The notes beneath the pieces were generated by a model. It was not told where the DNA came from. It worked only from the letters and a program-made list of their open reading frames with translations, and did no database searches. From NCBI GenBank assembly GCA_029580855.1, contig JAKPQH010000055.1, forward strand, positions 35,582 to 99,581: 64,000 nt of DNA, written 5' to 3'. The stretch comes from a bacterium (GTDB taxonomy: Bacteria; Methylomirabilota; Methylomirabilia; Methylomirabilales; 2-02-FULL-66-22). Both the position numbers and the translations under genes were made by a program. Below are positions 1-8,307 of the stretch, piece after piece. The first letter of the stretch is position 1. Each line of letters begins with the position of its first letter.

Positions 1-1404
1 TCGAGCCGGCTGGCCCACATCGCCGACTACCACCTGTACGACACCCTGATGTATCGATCTCCCAAAGATAATTACAAACCGGGCCCCGGTCTGGCGGCCG
101 CGATCAAGAGCCTCAACCCAACGACCTGGGAGCTGAAGCTGCGCCAGGGCGTGACGTTTCACAACGGCGAGCCGTTCAACGCCGAGGCCGTCAAGTTCAC
201 CCTTGACCGCATCCTGGACCCGGCCACGAAGTCCGTGACCCGCGGCAACTTCACCTGGATCAAGGAAGTCAAGATCGTGGACGAGAACACGGTCCAGCTT
301 CTGACCGTCAAGCCGTTCCCGGCCGCGGCGGAGTTTTTGACGCTGGCCTATGTCGTTCCGCCGAAATACTTGAAGTCGGTCGGCGATGAGGAGTTCTCGC
401 GCAAACCGGTCGGCACGGGCCCCTACAAGTTCGTGGAGTGGAAAAAGGCCGAGCATCTCATCGTGGAAGCCAACCCAGGCTACTGGAAGGACAGCCCCAA
501 GGGGATGCCCAGGATCAAGACCATCGTCTTCCGAACGATCCCCGAGACCACGACTCAGATCGCCGAGTTGCTTTCCGGCGGCGTGGACATCATCCGGAAC
601 GTCCCGCCCGACCAGATCGCGGTCGTCAAGGGGTCCGGCAATGCGCGGATCTCGGCCACCAAGATCCTCCGGGTGAACTCCATCATGCTGGACAACGCGG
701 CGCGGGCCAGCAATACACCGCTCACGAACCAGAAGGTGCGCGAGGCGATCGCGTACGCCATCAACGTGGACGAGATGCTCAAGACCATCCTGGGCGGTTA
801 CGCGGAGCGGACGGCGGCGGGCGTCAACCCGCTCCACTTCGGATTCGACCCGTCCGTCAAGCCGTACCCCTACGATCCCGAGCGGGCCAAGAAGCTGCTG
901 GCCGAGGCCGGGTACCCCAACGGATTCGAGATCACGTTCAACACCTACAGCGGCTCCATCACCAGCGTGGACCAGATGGCCGACGCCATCGCCGGGTATC
1001 TGGCCAAGGTGGGTATCAAGGCCAAGCGCCGCCATATCGAGGACGTGGGACTCTGGACCAAGATGGGACAGGAAGGGAAGATGGAGGGGATGCAGTACTA
1101 CAGCTGGGGCTCCAACTCCATCTTTGACGCCGACGCCATCCTTTACGCCTTGCACTACTCGAAGGAGCCGCTGTCCTACACCAAGGATCCGACCCTGGAC
1201 CAGCTCCTGGACGAGGGACGGACCTCGATCGACCCGAAAAAGCGACAGGAGGCGTACGCCAAGGCCCAGCAGCTCATGCACGAGAAAGTGTTCTGGGTCC
1301 CCATCAATGTCCAGTACACCATCGAGGGCGTGAACAAGAACCTCAACTATGAGGCAGGCAGCGACGAGATGATGCGCGTCTACGCGGCCTCCTGGAAGGA
1401 CTGA
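1..1404 (+). CDS. Peptide-type ABC transporter substrate-binding protein (5' partial)
   Basis: The frame is open from the left window edge, so the ATG at 49 is internal and the signal peptide lies outside. The 467 visible residues form a family-5 (DppA/OppA/NikA) periplasmic binding protein: a lobe I stretch LRQGVTFHNGEPF, the PVGTGPYKFVEW segment and a C-terminal FWVPINVQYTIEGV region are typical. In this family the protein captures oligopeptides, or in some members nickel, glutathione or opines, and delivers them to an inner-membrane permease pair; the two genes downstream encode such a pair. The ligand cannot be read from sequence. A strong hairpin follows the stop codon, so it may be expressed above the permeases. 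Confidence 0.93.
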   Translation, partial: SSRLAHIADYHLYDTLMYRSPKDNYKPGPGLAAAIKSLNPTTWELKLRQGVTFHNGEPFNAEAVKFTLDRILDPATKSVTRGNFTWIKEVKIVDENTVQLLTVKPFPAAAEFLTLAYVVPPKYLKSVGDEEFSRKPVGTGPYKFVEWKKAEHLIVEANPGYWKDSPKGMPRIKTIVFRTIPETTTQIAELLSGGVDIIRNVPPDQIAVVKGSGNARISATKILRVNSIMLDNAARASNTPLTNQKVREAIAYAINVDEMLKTILGGYAERTAAGVNPLHFGFDPSVKPYPYDPERAKKLLAEAGYPNGFEITFNTYSGSITSVDQMADAIAGYLAKVGIKAKRRHIEDVGLWTKMGQEGKMEGMQYYSWGSNSIFDADAILYALHYSKEPLSYTKDPTLDQLLDEGRTSIDPKKRQEAYAKAQQLMHEKVFWVPINVQYTIEGVNKNLNYEAGSDEMMRVYAASWKD

Positions 1405-1416
1405 GAGAACCACGGC

Positions 1417-1474
1417 GGCGCAGGCGCTCAAATCCGAACGCCTCATTTCGAGTTTGAGACGCCTGCGCCTTTTT
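1417..1474 (+). terminator. Intrinsic terminator/attenuator between binding protein and permease genes
   Basis: GGCGCAGGCG (1417-1426) pairs perfectly with CGCCTGCGCC (1460-1469), with further pairing inside, and five T residues follow at once (1470-1474). It lies 13 bases after the binding-protein stop and 23 bases before the permease ATG. Partial termination here would leave more binding-protein mRNA than permease mRNA, a common arrangement in ABC import operons. Confidence 0.8.
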
Positions 1475-1496
1475 GCCTCTGCGGTAGCGATCCGTC

Positions 1497-2414
1497 ATGG
1501 GTTCATACATCCTGAAACGGCTGGGCGAAGCGGTTCTGGTCTGTTTCGGCATCTCGCTCATCACGTTTTTGCTCTTGCATGTGGCGGGGGATCCCGTCCA
1601 GCTCCTCCTCTCCATCGAGGCCAAGGCGGAGGATGCCGCCGTTCTCCGAAAGAGCCTGGGGCTGGACCAGCCGCTCTTCGTCCAGTACGGGATCTTCCTC
1701 AAGGGGCTGCTCCGGCTGGACTTCGGCAACTCGCTGTTCATCCGCGAGTCGGCGCTCAGCCTGGTGATGGAGCGGTTCCCGGCCACGGTGCAGCTCACGG
1801 TGGCGGCGATGGTGATCGCGCTGCTCGTCGCCGTCCCGCTCGGGGTCGTGGCCGCCATCCGCCGCTACTCTCTCCTCGACAACCTCTGCACCGCCTTCGC
1901 TGTCTCCGGTCAGGCGATGCCGATTTTCTGGCTGGGCCTGATGCTCATCATCCTCTTCGCCGTGCAGCTTCGGCTGCTGCCGGCGTCGGGGCGTGGGACG
2001 CTCTGGCACCTCCTGATGCCGGCCTTTACGCTGGGTGCCTCGCTGGCCCCCATCACCATGCGCATGACCCGGTCCAAGATGCTGGATATCCTATCCGCGG
2101 ACTACATCCGGACGGCGCGCGCCAAGGGGCTCCGGGAGCAGATTGTCCTCTTCCGCCACGCCCTGCGAAACGCCTCCATCCCCATCGTCACCATTCTGGG
2201 GCTGCAATTCGGCCGCCTGCTGGGCGGGGCCATCGTCACCGAGGCCGTCTTCGCCTGGCCGGGGCTGGGGACGCTGGCCCTATCCGCGATCCGGAACTTC
2301 GACTACCCCCTGGCACAGGCTTGCATTCTGAGCATGGCCTTCATCATCGTGATCGTGAATCTCGGCGTGGACGTCCTCGTGGGCTGGCTGGATCCGCGCG
2401 TCCGGTTCGACTGA
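1497..2414 (+). CDS. ABC transporter permease, DppB/OppB type
   Basis: 305 residues, the usual length for DppB-type subunits. The N-terminus MGSYILKRLGEAVLV followed by a hydrophobic helix and a periplasmic loop is characteristic, about six membrane helices are visible, and the EAA loop that docks the ATPase reads RTARAKGLREQIVLFRHALRN near residues 200-225. It forms half of the inner-membrane channel with the next gene. No convincing Shine-Dalgarno sequence precedes the ATG, so translation may depend on the upstream transcript structure. ATPase partners (DppD/DppF) are not in the window; they could lie left of it or elsewhere. Confidence 0.93.
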   Translation: MGSYILKRLGEAVLVCFGISLITFLLLHVAGDPVQLLLSIEAKAEDAAVLRKSLGLDQPLFVQYGIFLKGLLRLDFGNSLFIRESALSLVMERFPATVQLTVAAMVIALLVAVPLGVVAAIRRYSLLDNLCTAFAVSGQAMPIFWLGLMLIILFAVQLRLLPASGRGTLWHLLMPAFTLGASLAPITMRMTRSKMLDILSADYIRTARAKGLREQIVLFRHALRNASIPIVTILGLQFGRLLGGAIVTEAVFAWPGLGTLALSAIRNFDYPLAQACILSMAFIIVIVNLGVDVLVGWLDPRVRFD

Positions 2415-2416
2415 AA

Positions 2417-2451
2417 CGCATGGGTCCGATATCACCGATCGGACCTATGCG
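2417..2451. repeat. Near-perfect palindrome between the two permease genes
   Basis: CGCATGGGTCCGAT (2417-2430) pairs with ATCGGACCTATGCG (2438-2451) over 14 positions, with one G-T wobble and a 7-base loop. There is no T tract, so it looks like a REP-type or mRNA-stabilising hairpin rather than a terminator. It fills most of the dppB-dppC gap. Confidence 0.6.
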
Positions 2452-2475
2452 CAATCGGCGTCCACCGCGGGCGGT

Positions 2476-3327
2476 GTGAGGGAAGAGGTGATCTGGCGGA
2501 AGCTCTGGAAGTATCGGGCGGGCATGGCGGGACTCCTCATCGTCCTGGCGATGACGGGCATGGCCATCGGCGCCGCGGTTGTCTCGCCCCACGACCCCTA
2601 CGATCAGGACGTCACGGGACGCCTGAAGCCACCCGTCTGGATGGCGGGCGGGAGCGCGGCGCATCTCTTGGGCACGGACCCCGTGGGGCGGGACATCCTG
2701 GCTCGGATCATCTACGGCTCGCGGATCTCGCTGGCCACCGGCGCCATCTCCGTCGTGATCTCCGTTCTGATCGGCGTCCTTCTCGGCCTGGTCGGCGGCT
2801 ACTACGGCGGCAAGCTGGATTCCGTCATCAACAACCTCGTCAACGTGATGATGGCGTTCCCCTTCATGCTCCTCGCGCTCACCGCCGTGGCGGTGATGGG
2901 GCCCAGCTTCCGGAACATGGTCATCGTCCTGGGGATCACGGGCTGGCCGATCTACACGCGCGTCGTGCGCGCCGAGACGGCGCAGATCAAGACGCTGGAG
3001 TTCGTCGTCGCGGCGCGGGCGCTGGGATTTTCCGGCGTGCGCATCCTCCGCCGCCACATCTTTCCCAACCTGTTCAACACCGTCATCGTGACCTCGAGCC
3101 TCGAGGTTGCCCGCATGATCCTCATGGAATCCATCCTCAGCTTCCTGGGGCTCGGCGTCCAGCCGCCGACCCCCTCCTGGGGCGGCATGCTCGGCGAGGG
3201 GCGGACATACATGTTGACGCACTGGTGGCTGGCGACGTTTCCCGGCATCGCCATCTTTTTCACCACGCTGGGGATCAATCTCTTCGGGGACGGCCTGCGG
3301 GATCTGCTCGATCCGCACCAGTATTGA
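2476..3327 (+). CDS. ABC transporter permease, DppC/OppC type
   Basis: 283 residues beginning with GTG. This start places the cytoplasmic tail just before the first helix and the conserved HDPYDQDVTGRLKPP loop in the normal place, followed by HLLGTDPVGRDILARII, the hallmark of DppC-type subunits. The EAA motif reads VVAARALGFSGVRILRRHIFPN. It pairs with the preceding DppB-type subunit. The last residues GDGLRDLLDPHQY are the normal C-terminus of the family, so the gene is complete. Confidence 0.93.
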   Translation: MREEVIWRKLWKYRAGMAGLLIVLAMTGMAIGAAVVSPHDPYDQDVTGRLKPPVWMAGGSAAHLLGTDPVGRDILARIIYGSRISLATGAISVVISVLIGVLLGLVGGYYGGKLDSVINNLVNVMMAFPFMLLALTAVAVMGPSFRNMVIVLGITGWPIYTRVVRAETAQIKTLEFVVAARALGFSGVRILRRHIFPNLFNTVIVTSSLEVARMILMESILSFLGLGVQPPTPSWGGMLGEGRTYMLTHWWLATFPGIAIFFTTLGINLFGDGLRDLLDPHQY

Positions 3328-3404
3328 TGGCGCCGCCGCGGCGTCCGACGGGGCGCATCGATGACGGACCTGGACAACCCGCGCTGGAATCGGGGGGCTG
3401 CGCC

Positions 3405-3923
3405 ATGACGGTTCGATGGGTTCTGGCCGGGGTCTTGGTCTTTGTCGCGGCCGCCTGCGCCCCAGGCGGACCCGCACAATCTGTCCCCGTGCAGCCACCG
3501 CTCTACCCCCCGGCGGTTTTCGCGCACCGCGTCAGCACCACGGACGTGACGGTCTATTGGAACTGCGCCCAACCGGAACCGGGCGCGCTGTACCTGGACG
3601 GGGTGGTCCAGAACACGGGAGCCGGAGAGGTCCGGTTTGTGGAGGTCGAGATCGTCTCCGTGGACGCCCGGGATCGCACGATCGCCAGCCTGAGGACCGC
3701 CGTGCCCGACGTGGTGATCCAGACGAACCAGATGTCGCCCTTCCGCCTGGGGCTTCGCACCGTGGGAGCCGAGGCAAGAATCGATCTGTACTACGAATAC
3801 CGCGTGCGGTCTCCATTCGGCATGGGGGTGTCCAGGATGTCCCCGGAGCGCTTCCGCGCCAGGGACGTGTGCTCCGAGTCGCAGCACCGGGTCCCGAAGC
3901 CGCAATCGGACGGTATTTCCTGA
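3405..3923 (+). CDS. Predicted lipoprotein of unknown function
   Basis: The open frame extends upstream to 3225, but the ATG at 3405 starts a clean lipoprotein signal peptide: a hydrophobic core VLAGVLVFVAAAC with the lipobox cysteine at residue 20, preceded by a purine-rich GGGGGG. The mature part (about 150 residues) has a beta-rich pattern with a repeated valine-rich edge (YLDGVVQNTGAGEVRFVEVEI), similar in look to FxLYD/DUF3426-like domains that describe an extracytoplasmic fold. I cannot assign a function. It follows the ABC permeases by 77 bases and may share their transcript. Confidence 0.72.
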   Translation: MTVRWVLAGVLVFVAAACAPGGPAQSVPVQPPLYPPAVFAHRVSTTDVTVYWNCAQPEPGALYLDGVVQNTGAGEVRFVEVEIVSVDARDRTIASLRTAVPDVVIQTNQMSPFRLGLRTVGAEARIDLYYEYRVRSPFGMGVSRMSPERFRARDVCSESQHRVPKPQSDGIS

Positions 3924-4201
3924 TCCCCGCCTTGCCGGGCCCGCCTCGCGCCCGCGCCGAGGTACCCTCGCACACCGGTGGGAATCTCGATCTTTGGAAG
4001 CGGCGCGACCCGAAGATCCGTGCGGCCGTGTTGCAGCACGAGAAATACCGGGTAGCGGTGGGCACCAAGATCGCCGAGAACGCTGCGCGGGCTTTGCAGT
4101 CGGCGGGTTTGGCGAGGCGAGCGTAAAGCCCTGCCGCAACGGTCCGGCCAGGGATCGCGATCAGGCGATCCGGGACCGCAGGCGGGCCGCCGGTGGTCCG
4201 G

Positions 4202-4551
4202 GTTCCGCAGCTGCCCGGTGACGGCCTTCGCGTACGGATCCGGCACGCGTCCGTGGTCGCCGGATCGCAGCCCGCGCGTCGGATCCCACGTCCCCCGCAC
4301 CGTGTAAACGGAGCGCCGGCCGGGCTTGCGGCCGGACAGAAAGGGTGTCAGATGACCTTTGCTCGATGGTCGAATCGGGTGGTACCGATGGGCTCGCCGT
4401 CGGGCGTATCGAGTCGTGGCGGGAAGACCTGGCTGGCGCGCTGCGAATGGAGCGCGCAGCTCACCCCGTCCGGCGTCAGCGTGGCGCCGAGCGGATGGGG
4501 CCCGCCCCTGGAGACCTGTCTGTGGCTTCGGTACAACCGTTTGGCGTCCAC
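4202..4551 (-). pseudogene. Decayed N-terminal fragment of glycogen debranching enzyme (glgX-like)
   Basis: Two minus-strand frames together resemble the start of GlgX/TreX-type debranching enzymes. From 4551 downward one frame reads GGPHPLGATLTPDGV..CALHSQRAS and LDTPDGEP, matching the usual PHPLGATxxxxGVNFALFSxxA and FDxPDGEP of the CBM48-like N-terminal domain; it stops at 4348. A second frame then continues with VYTVRGTWDPTRGLR and DPYAKAVTGQLRN, matching YGYRVxGPWDPxxGLRFxxxKxLLDPYAKAVTG. The catalytic barrel is absent. The locus is therefore truncated and frameshifted. The rest of 3924-4616 holds no gene that I can support. Confidence 0.62.
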
Positions 4552-4616
4552 GCAATCCTCTCCCGCTGCGCGGCCGATGACGGTGTCGAGACGCCCCTCC
4601 CGGCGCGAGCCCCCCG

Positions 4617-5297
4617 TTATCGAAGTTTACGCAGCAGGCGCGCCGCGCGGCGTTTCCACGGCCGGTCCTCGGCGCGGCGGTACCAGGGGGCGGTGCGGTA
4701 GGATGTGAGCGCCTCCCGCAGGGCGGCCCGCGCTTCGTCCGGCCGCCCGCTCGCGTCCAGCGCCTGCCCTAGTTTGGACCAACCTTCCACGCTGGACCCG
4801 TAGATTTGGGTGGCCTGGCGGTAGCGCTCGGCCGCTTGCGCCCACTCGCCGCGCGCGGCGCGAAAATCGCCGAGCCGCAGGTAGGGTTCGCCGTAGCCGA
4901 ACTTTGGGTTGAGGTTGAGGGCGTTCTCCACCAGCGCCCGGCCCCGCTCCACGTCCCCGTCGTGCATCAGGGAGAGACCCAGATAGTAGTTGGCCTCCGG
5001 CAAGTCGTCCACCCGGGGCCAGGCCCGCTCCAGCTCGGCCCGCGCCTCGCCAAATCGCCCCTGACGCGCGAGGATCGCCCCGAGATCCGTACGACTCTTC
5101 GCGTCGTGCGGGTTGACCGCCAGCGCGCGGCGGAGGCGGCCCGCCTCGCCCCACGACCGGACCTTTCGGCTGAGCCGGAACGCCCAGCGCGACCCGGCCC
5201 ACCACCCCGGCAGGGACAGCAGGACGATGACCAGAACGGCCAGCAGCGGGTTGCCGGTGAGCCAGGTGAGGAGGGCGAAGAGAAAGAAACGACTCAT
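4617..5297 (-). CDS. Membrane-anchored TPR protein
   Basis: 226 residues. One N-terminal membrane span (FFLFALLTWLTGNPLLAVLVIVLLSLPGWWAG, residues 4-35) is followed by at least four tetratricopeptide-like repeats: RRALAVNPHDAKSRTDLG, AELERAWPRVDDLPEANYYLG, NALNLNPKFGYGEPYLRLG and RQATQIYGSSVEGWSKLG. The tail is strongly basic. Such proteins usually act as scaffolds at the inner face of the membrane; no enzymatic domain is present. It stands alone, with no close neighbour on its strand. Confidence 0.85.
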   Translation of the reverse strand: MSRFFLFALLTWLTGNPLLAVLVIVLLSLPGWWAGSRWAFRLSRKVRSWGEAGRLRRALAVNPHDAKSRTDLGAILARQGRFGEARAELERAWPRVDDLPEANYYLGLSLMHDGDVERGRALVENALNLNPKFGYGEPYLRLGDFRAARGEWAQAAERYRQATQIYGSSVEGWSKLGQALDASGRPDEARAALREALTSYRTAPWYRRAEDRPWKRRAARLLRKLR

Positions 5298-5366
5298 GTC
5301 ACGTGCGGGAATTCCCGCCTGTCGGCCATGCGTCCCGGATGCGCACGCTGGGAAGACACCGCGGGA

Positions 5367-5930
5367 TCACGCGAACCGCTTCAAGCGCTCTTTCGACTGC
5401 TCCAGGACGGCGGCGTGGAGGCTGCTGCCGTGGGCGTCCATGGTGACCACGGCGGGGAAGTCCTTGACCCGGAACGCCCAGATGGCTTCCGGGCTGCCGA
5501 ACTCCTCCAGATACACCCCGAGGACGTCCGTCACGCATTCGGCCAGGACCTGGGCGGCGCCGCCCACGGCGTGGAGGTAGACGCAGCCGACCTTGGCGCA
5601 CGCGTCCAGCGTCTTGGGGCCCATCCCCCCTTTGCCGATGACCGCGCGGAGCTGGTACCGCTCGATCAGGTCCGCCTGGTACGGCTCCTCGCGGATCGAG
5701 GTCGTGGGTCCGGCCGCCTTGACCACCCACCTGCCCTTCTCTTTGATCACCACCGGCCCGCAGTGGTAGATCATCTGGTTTTCCAGAGCCACGGGCGGTT
5801 TCCCGCCGTCGTGCAGGTACTTGTGGACGGCGTCCCGCCCCGTGTACACCACGCCGGTGACGTGGACCATGTCGCCCATTTTCAACGCGCGAACCTTTTC
5901 TTCGGTGTAGGGCTCGATGAGCTGGATCAT
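5367..5930 (-). CDS. Class I fumarate hydratase, beta (C-terminal) subunit
   Basis: 187 residues starting at MIQLIEPYTEEKVRAL; the frame is open further upstream, but homology begins at this ATG. AGPTTSIREEPYQADLI, VIGKGGMGPKTL and VYLHAVGGAAQVLAE are the conserved parts of the swivelling C-terminal domain of iron-sulfur fumarase/L-tartrate dehydratase. With the alpha subunit it interconverts fumarate and malate in the cytoplasm. It lies 82 bases after the alpha subunit in the same operon. L-tartrate dehydratase has the same two-subunit plan, so the substrate assignment rests on family frequency. Confidence 0.9.
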   Translation of the reverse strand: MIQLIEPYTEEKVRALKMGDMVHVTGVVYTGRDAVHKYLHDGGKPPVALENQMIYHCGPVVIKEKGRWVVKAAGPTTSIREEPYQADLIERYQLRAVIGKGGMGPKTLDACAKVGCVYLHAVGGAAQVLAECVTDVLGVYLEEFGSPEAIWAFRVKDFPAVVTMDAHGSSLHAAVLEQSKERLKRFA

Positions 5931-6012
5931 TGGCGACCTCCAACGTGGAAGCGATCCGCGGCCGGCGATCGGCCTCACGCAAAGCGCGAAGGCGGCGAAG
6001 GATCTCTGGTGT

Positions 6013-6891
6013 CTAATAGAGCCACTTGACGATCGCGCCCCGACCGTCCAGCACGAAGCCCTGGCGGCGGTAGGCCCAGCACATGTACGAGATCGACACA
6101 AAAAAACTTGCCGGCAGCCTGTTGAGCGCGCCGATCTTACAGCCCAGAAGCGTCGTCCTCCCGCCGAATCCCATGGGGCCGATCCCCAGCTTGTTGGCGG
6201 TCTGAACGATGTCCCGCTCCAGCGCGGCCAGGGGCGGATCGGGATTGACGTCGTCCAGCGTGCGCAGGAGCTGTTCCTTGGAGTGCAGGTACCCGGTGGC
6301 GCGGTCGCCTCCGATGCACACCCCCAGGATCCCGGGGCTGCAGCCCTTGCCCTGTGCCTGCACCACGGCGTCCAGGATCACCTTGCGGACGCCGTCCAGA
6401 TCGCGGTTCGCGCCGACGCGCGGATCGGGCAGCGAGTACTGCGCGCCCACGTTCTCGCAGCCGCCCCCCTTCAGGATCAACCGGACGTCCAGCCGGGTCC
6501 CGCGATATTGGTAGAAGTGAATCGTCGGGCTGCCCGGCCCCAGATTGTTTCCGCTGTTCTTCCCGGTCACCGAATCCACGGAGTTCTGCCGCAGATATCC
6601 CTTCGCCGTGGCCGCGGCCACCGCCGCCCTGGTGGCGGCCTCGAAGGCGATCTGGTCGAAGCCCACCGGGACCTTGACAAAGAACAGAATGCTCCCCGTG
6701 TCCTGGCAGATGGGCTGCGATTTGCGCTTGGCCAGATCGATGTTCCTGGTGATGATATCCATGGCGTAGGCGCCGGTCGTACCGGCCAGTTCCGCCCCGG
6801 CGCCGGCATCGACGGCTCGGAAAACGTCCTCCGGCAGCTCGGCGGAGGTTCGTCGAACCAGTTCCAGCAGATTGGCCTTGAGATTCCGCAT
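6013..6891 (-). CDS. Class I fumarate hydratase, alpha (N-terminal, Fe-S) subunit
   Basis: 292 residues. The start at 6891 is fixed by AGGAG 7-8 bases upstream. Candidate [4Fe-4S] ligands are C62 (PICQDTGSILFF), C145 (KGGGCENVG) and C184 or C192 (GKGCSPGILGVCIGGDR), as in oxygen-sensitive class I fumarases and L-tartrate dehydratases. The signature GGDRATGYLHSKEQLLR is intact. A consensus promoter lies about 60 bases upstream (6948-6977) and the beta subunit follows, so the two form a simple operon serving the TCA cycle. Confidence 0.92.
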   Translation of the reverse strand: MRNLKANLLELVRRTSAELPEDVFRAVDAGAGAELAGTTGAYAMDIITRNIDLAKRKSQPICQDTGSILFFVKVPVGFDQIAFEAATRAAVAAATAKGYLRQNSVDSVTGKNSGNNLGPGSPTIHFYQYRGTRLDVRLILKGGGCENVGAQYSLPDPRVGANRDLDGVRKVILDAVVQAQGKGCSPGILGVCIGGDRATGYLHSKEQLLRTLDDVNPDPPLAALERDIVQTANKLGIGPMGFGGRTTLLGCKIGALNRLPASFFVSISYMCWAYRRQGFVLDGRGAIVKWLY

Positions 6892-6947
6892 GGCAATTCT
6901 CCTCTCGCTGCCCCAGCCGGCCGGACCGCGGATGCCCAACGTCTGGG

Positions 6948-6977
6948 ATTGTAGGCCCTTGCCCCGTGCGGTGTCAA
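6948..6977 (-). promoter_or_regulatory. Sigma-70 promoter for the fumarase operon
   Basis: Read on the minus strand: TTGACA (6977-6972), an 18-base spacer and TACAAT (6953-6948). This gives a start near 6941 and a leader of about 50 bases before the alpha-subunit ATG at 6891. The -35 is a perfect match and the -10 matches five of six. Confidence 0.7.
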
Positions 6978-7138
6978 CGCGGCAGCCCAACACGATGTGG
7001 CGGCGCGGAGCTTGGCATGGTAACATTTGCCCGCACAACCGGCAGCCCAGCCGCGGGCGGTGTCGCGCCGGTGCCGCGCGTCGCGCTCGGCTTGATCCCG
7101 CCACGGGGTGGCGCCGCGCACGGACAGAGGATCATCTC

Positions 7139-7678
7139 ATGGCTATCCTGAAAGTCGCCAATTTGGGCAACCCGATCCTCCGGGTCCCGTCCGACCCCGT
7201 AAAGAACATCCAGGCGCCGGAGATCCAGCGGGTGATCGACGACATGCTGGAAACCATGCGCGAATACCGCGGCGTGGGGCTTGCAGCGCCGCAGGTTCAC
7301 CGATCCCTCCAGATCGTGACGATCGAGCTGGACGCCGACCTCGGTGCGCCGCCGGCGCCGGTCGCATCCCCCACGGTCCTCATCAATCCGCGGATCGTGC
7401 CCGCCACCGAGCAGTCGGAGGAAGACTGGGAAGGCTGCCTGAGCATCCCCGGCCTCCGCGGGAAGGTTCCGCGCTACACCGACATCGAGGTCCAAGCCCA
7501 CGACCGGCGGGGGAGGCCTCTCAACTTCACGGCCCACGACTTCTTCGCCCGCGTGATCCAGCACGAGTACGATCACCTCATCGGCACGATGTTTCTGGAT
7601 CGCATGAAGAGCCTCGAGACGCTGACCTTCTTGGAAGAGTACGGTCGCTACTGGGCGCGTCGCGAGGACGCGGAGTGA
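7139..7678 (+). CDS. def: Peptide deformylase
   Basis: 179 residues with all three deformylase motifs in order: GVGLAAPQ (45-52), EGCLSIPG (98-105, metal ligand C100) and QHEYDHLIG (141-149, ligands H142 and H146, catalytic E143). It removes the N-formyl group from nascent proteins. The open frame extends upstream to 6872, but homology starts at [15 protein letters not shown]. The stop codon overlaps the GTG of the following NUDIX gene, indicating translational coupling. Confidence 0.96.
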   Translation: MAILKVANLGNPILRVPSDPVKNIQAPEIQRVIDDMLETMREYRGVGLAAPQVHRSLQIVTIELDADLGAPPAPVASPTVLINPRIVPATEQSEEDWEGCLSIPGLRGKVPRYTDIEVQAHDRRGRPLNFTAHDFFARVIQHEYDHLIGTMFLDRMKSLETLTFLEEYGRYWARREDAE

Positions 7679-8190
7679 CCGAGCCCCTCGGGTATCGGTT
7701 CTGTCCGCGCTGCGGGAAACCGCTGGACTCCCGCGTCCTGAAGACCGGTGAGCCCCCCCGCCTGGTGTGCAGCGCCTGCGCGTTTATCTTCTTCCTCGAT
7801 CCCAAGATCGCCACCGGCGTCGTCTTCGCTTACGGCGGCGGGATCCTGCTGGTGCAGCGCGCCATCCACCCGAGCTACGGCAAGTGGGTCTTCCCCGGAG
7901 GATACGTGGACCGCGGCGAGACGCTGGAAGCCGCGGCCGTGCGCGAGGTTCGGGAGGAGTCGGGGCTCGCGGTTCGCCTGACGCGGCTGCTGGGAGTCTA
8001 CTCCTTCCCCGGCAACCCCGTCATCGTCGTGGCGTACGCGGGCGACGTGACGGGCGGCTCCCTCCGGATCGATGAGGAGAGTCTGGCGGTCCGATCCTTT
8101 CCGCCGGCCGAGATTCCCTGGGATCAGCTCGCCTTCCCCAGCACCGTCCAGGTCCTGAAGGACTATCTTCAACTCGTTGCCGCCCACTGA
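7675..8190 (+). CDS. NUDIX hydrolase with N-terminal zinc ribbon
   Basis: 171 residues from a GTG that overlaps the deformylase stop (GTGA). The N-terminal CPRCGKP...CSAC is a zinc ribbon as in NADH pyrophosphatase-like and ADP-ribose-type NUDIX proteins. The NUDIX box reads [20 protein letters not shown] followed by ESGL, with all catalytic glutamates. It probably hydrolyses a nucleotide-sugar or dinucleotide pyrophosphate; the exact substrate is unknown. Confidence 0.9.
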   Translation: MTEPLGYRFCPRCGKPLDSRVLKTGEPPRLVCSACAFIFFLDPKIATGVVFAYGGGILLVQRAIHPSYGKWVFPGGYVDRGETLEAAAVREVREESGLAVRLTRLLGVYSFPGNPVIVVAYAGDVTGGSLRIDEESLAVRSFPPAEIPWDQLAFPSTVQVLKDYLQLVAAH

Positions 8191-8307
8191 CCGTTCAGCG
8201 CCCGGCTCTCCGGCTGTTCGGACGCCGTCTCCGGCGGACACGCCGACCGCTGACGGCGTCTCACGAACCCGTTGTGCACTCCCCGCCCGCGTGCTATGGT
8301 TCGCGCG

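Noticed and set aside
3990..4126. Plus-strand frame ending VAVGTKIAENAARALQSAGL
   Set aside because: It looks protein-like, but no start, ribosome site or family could be found; possibly another gene remnant.
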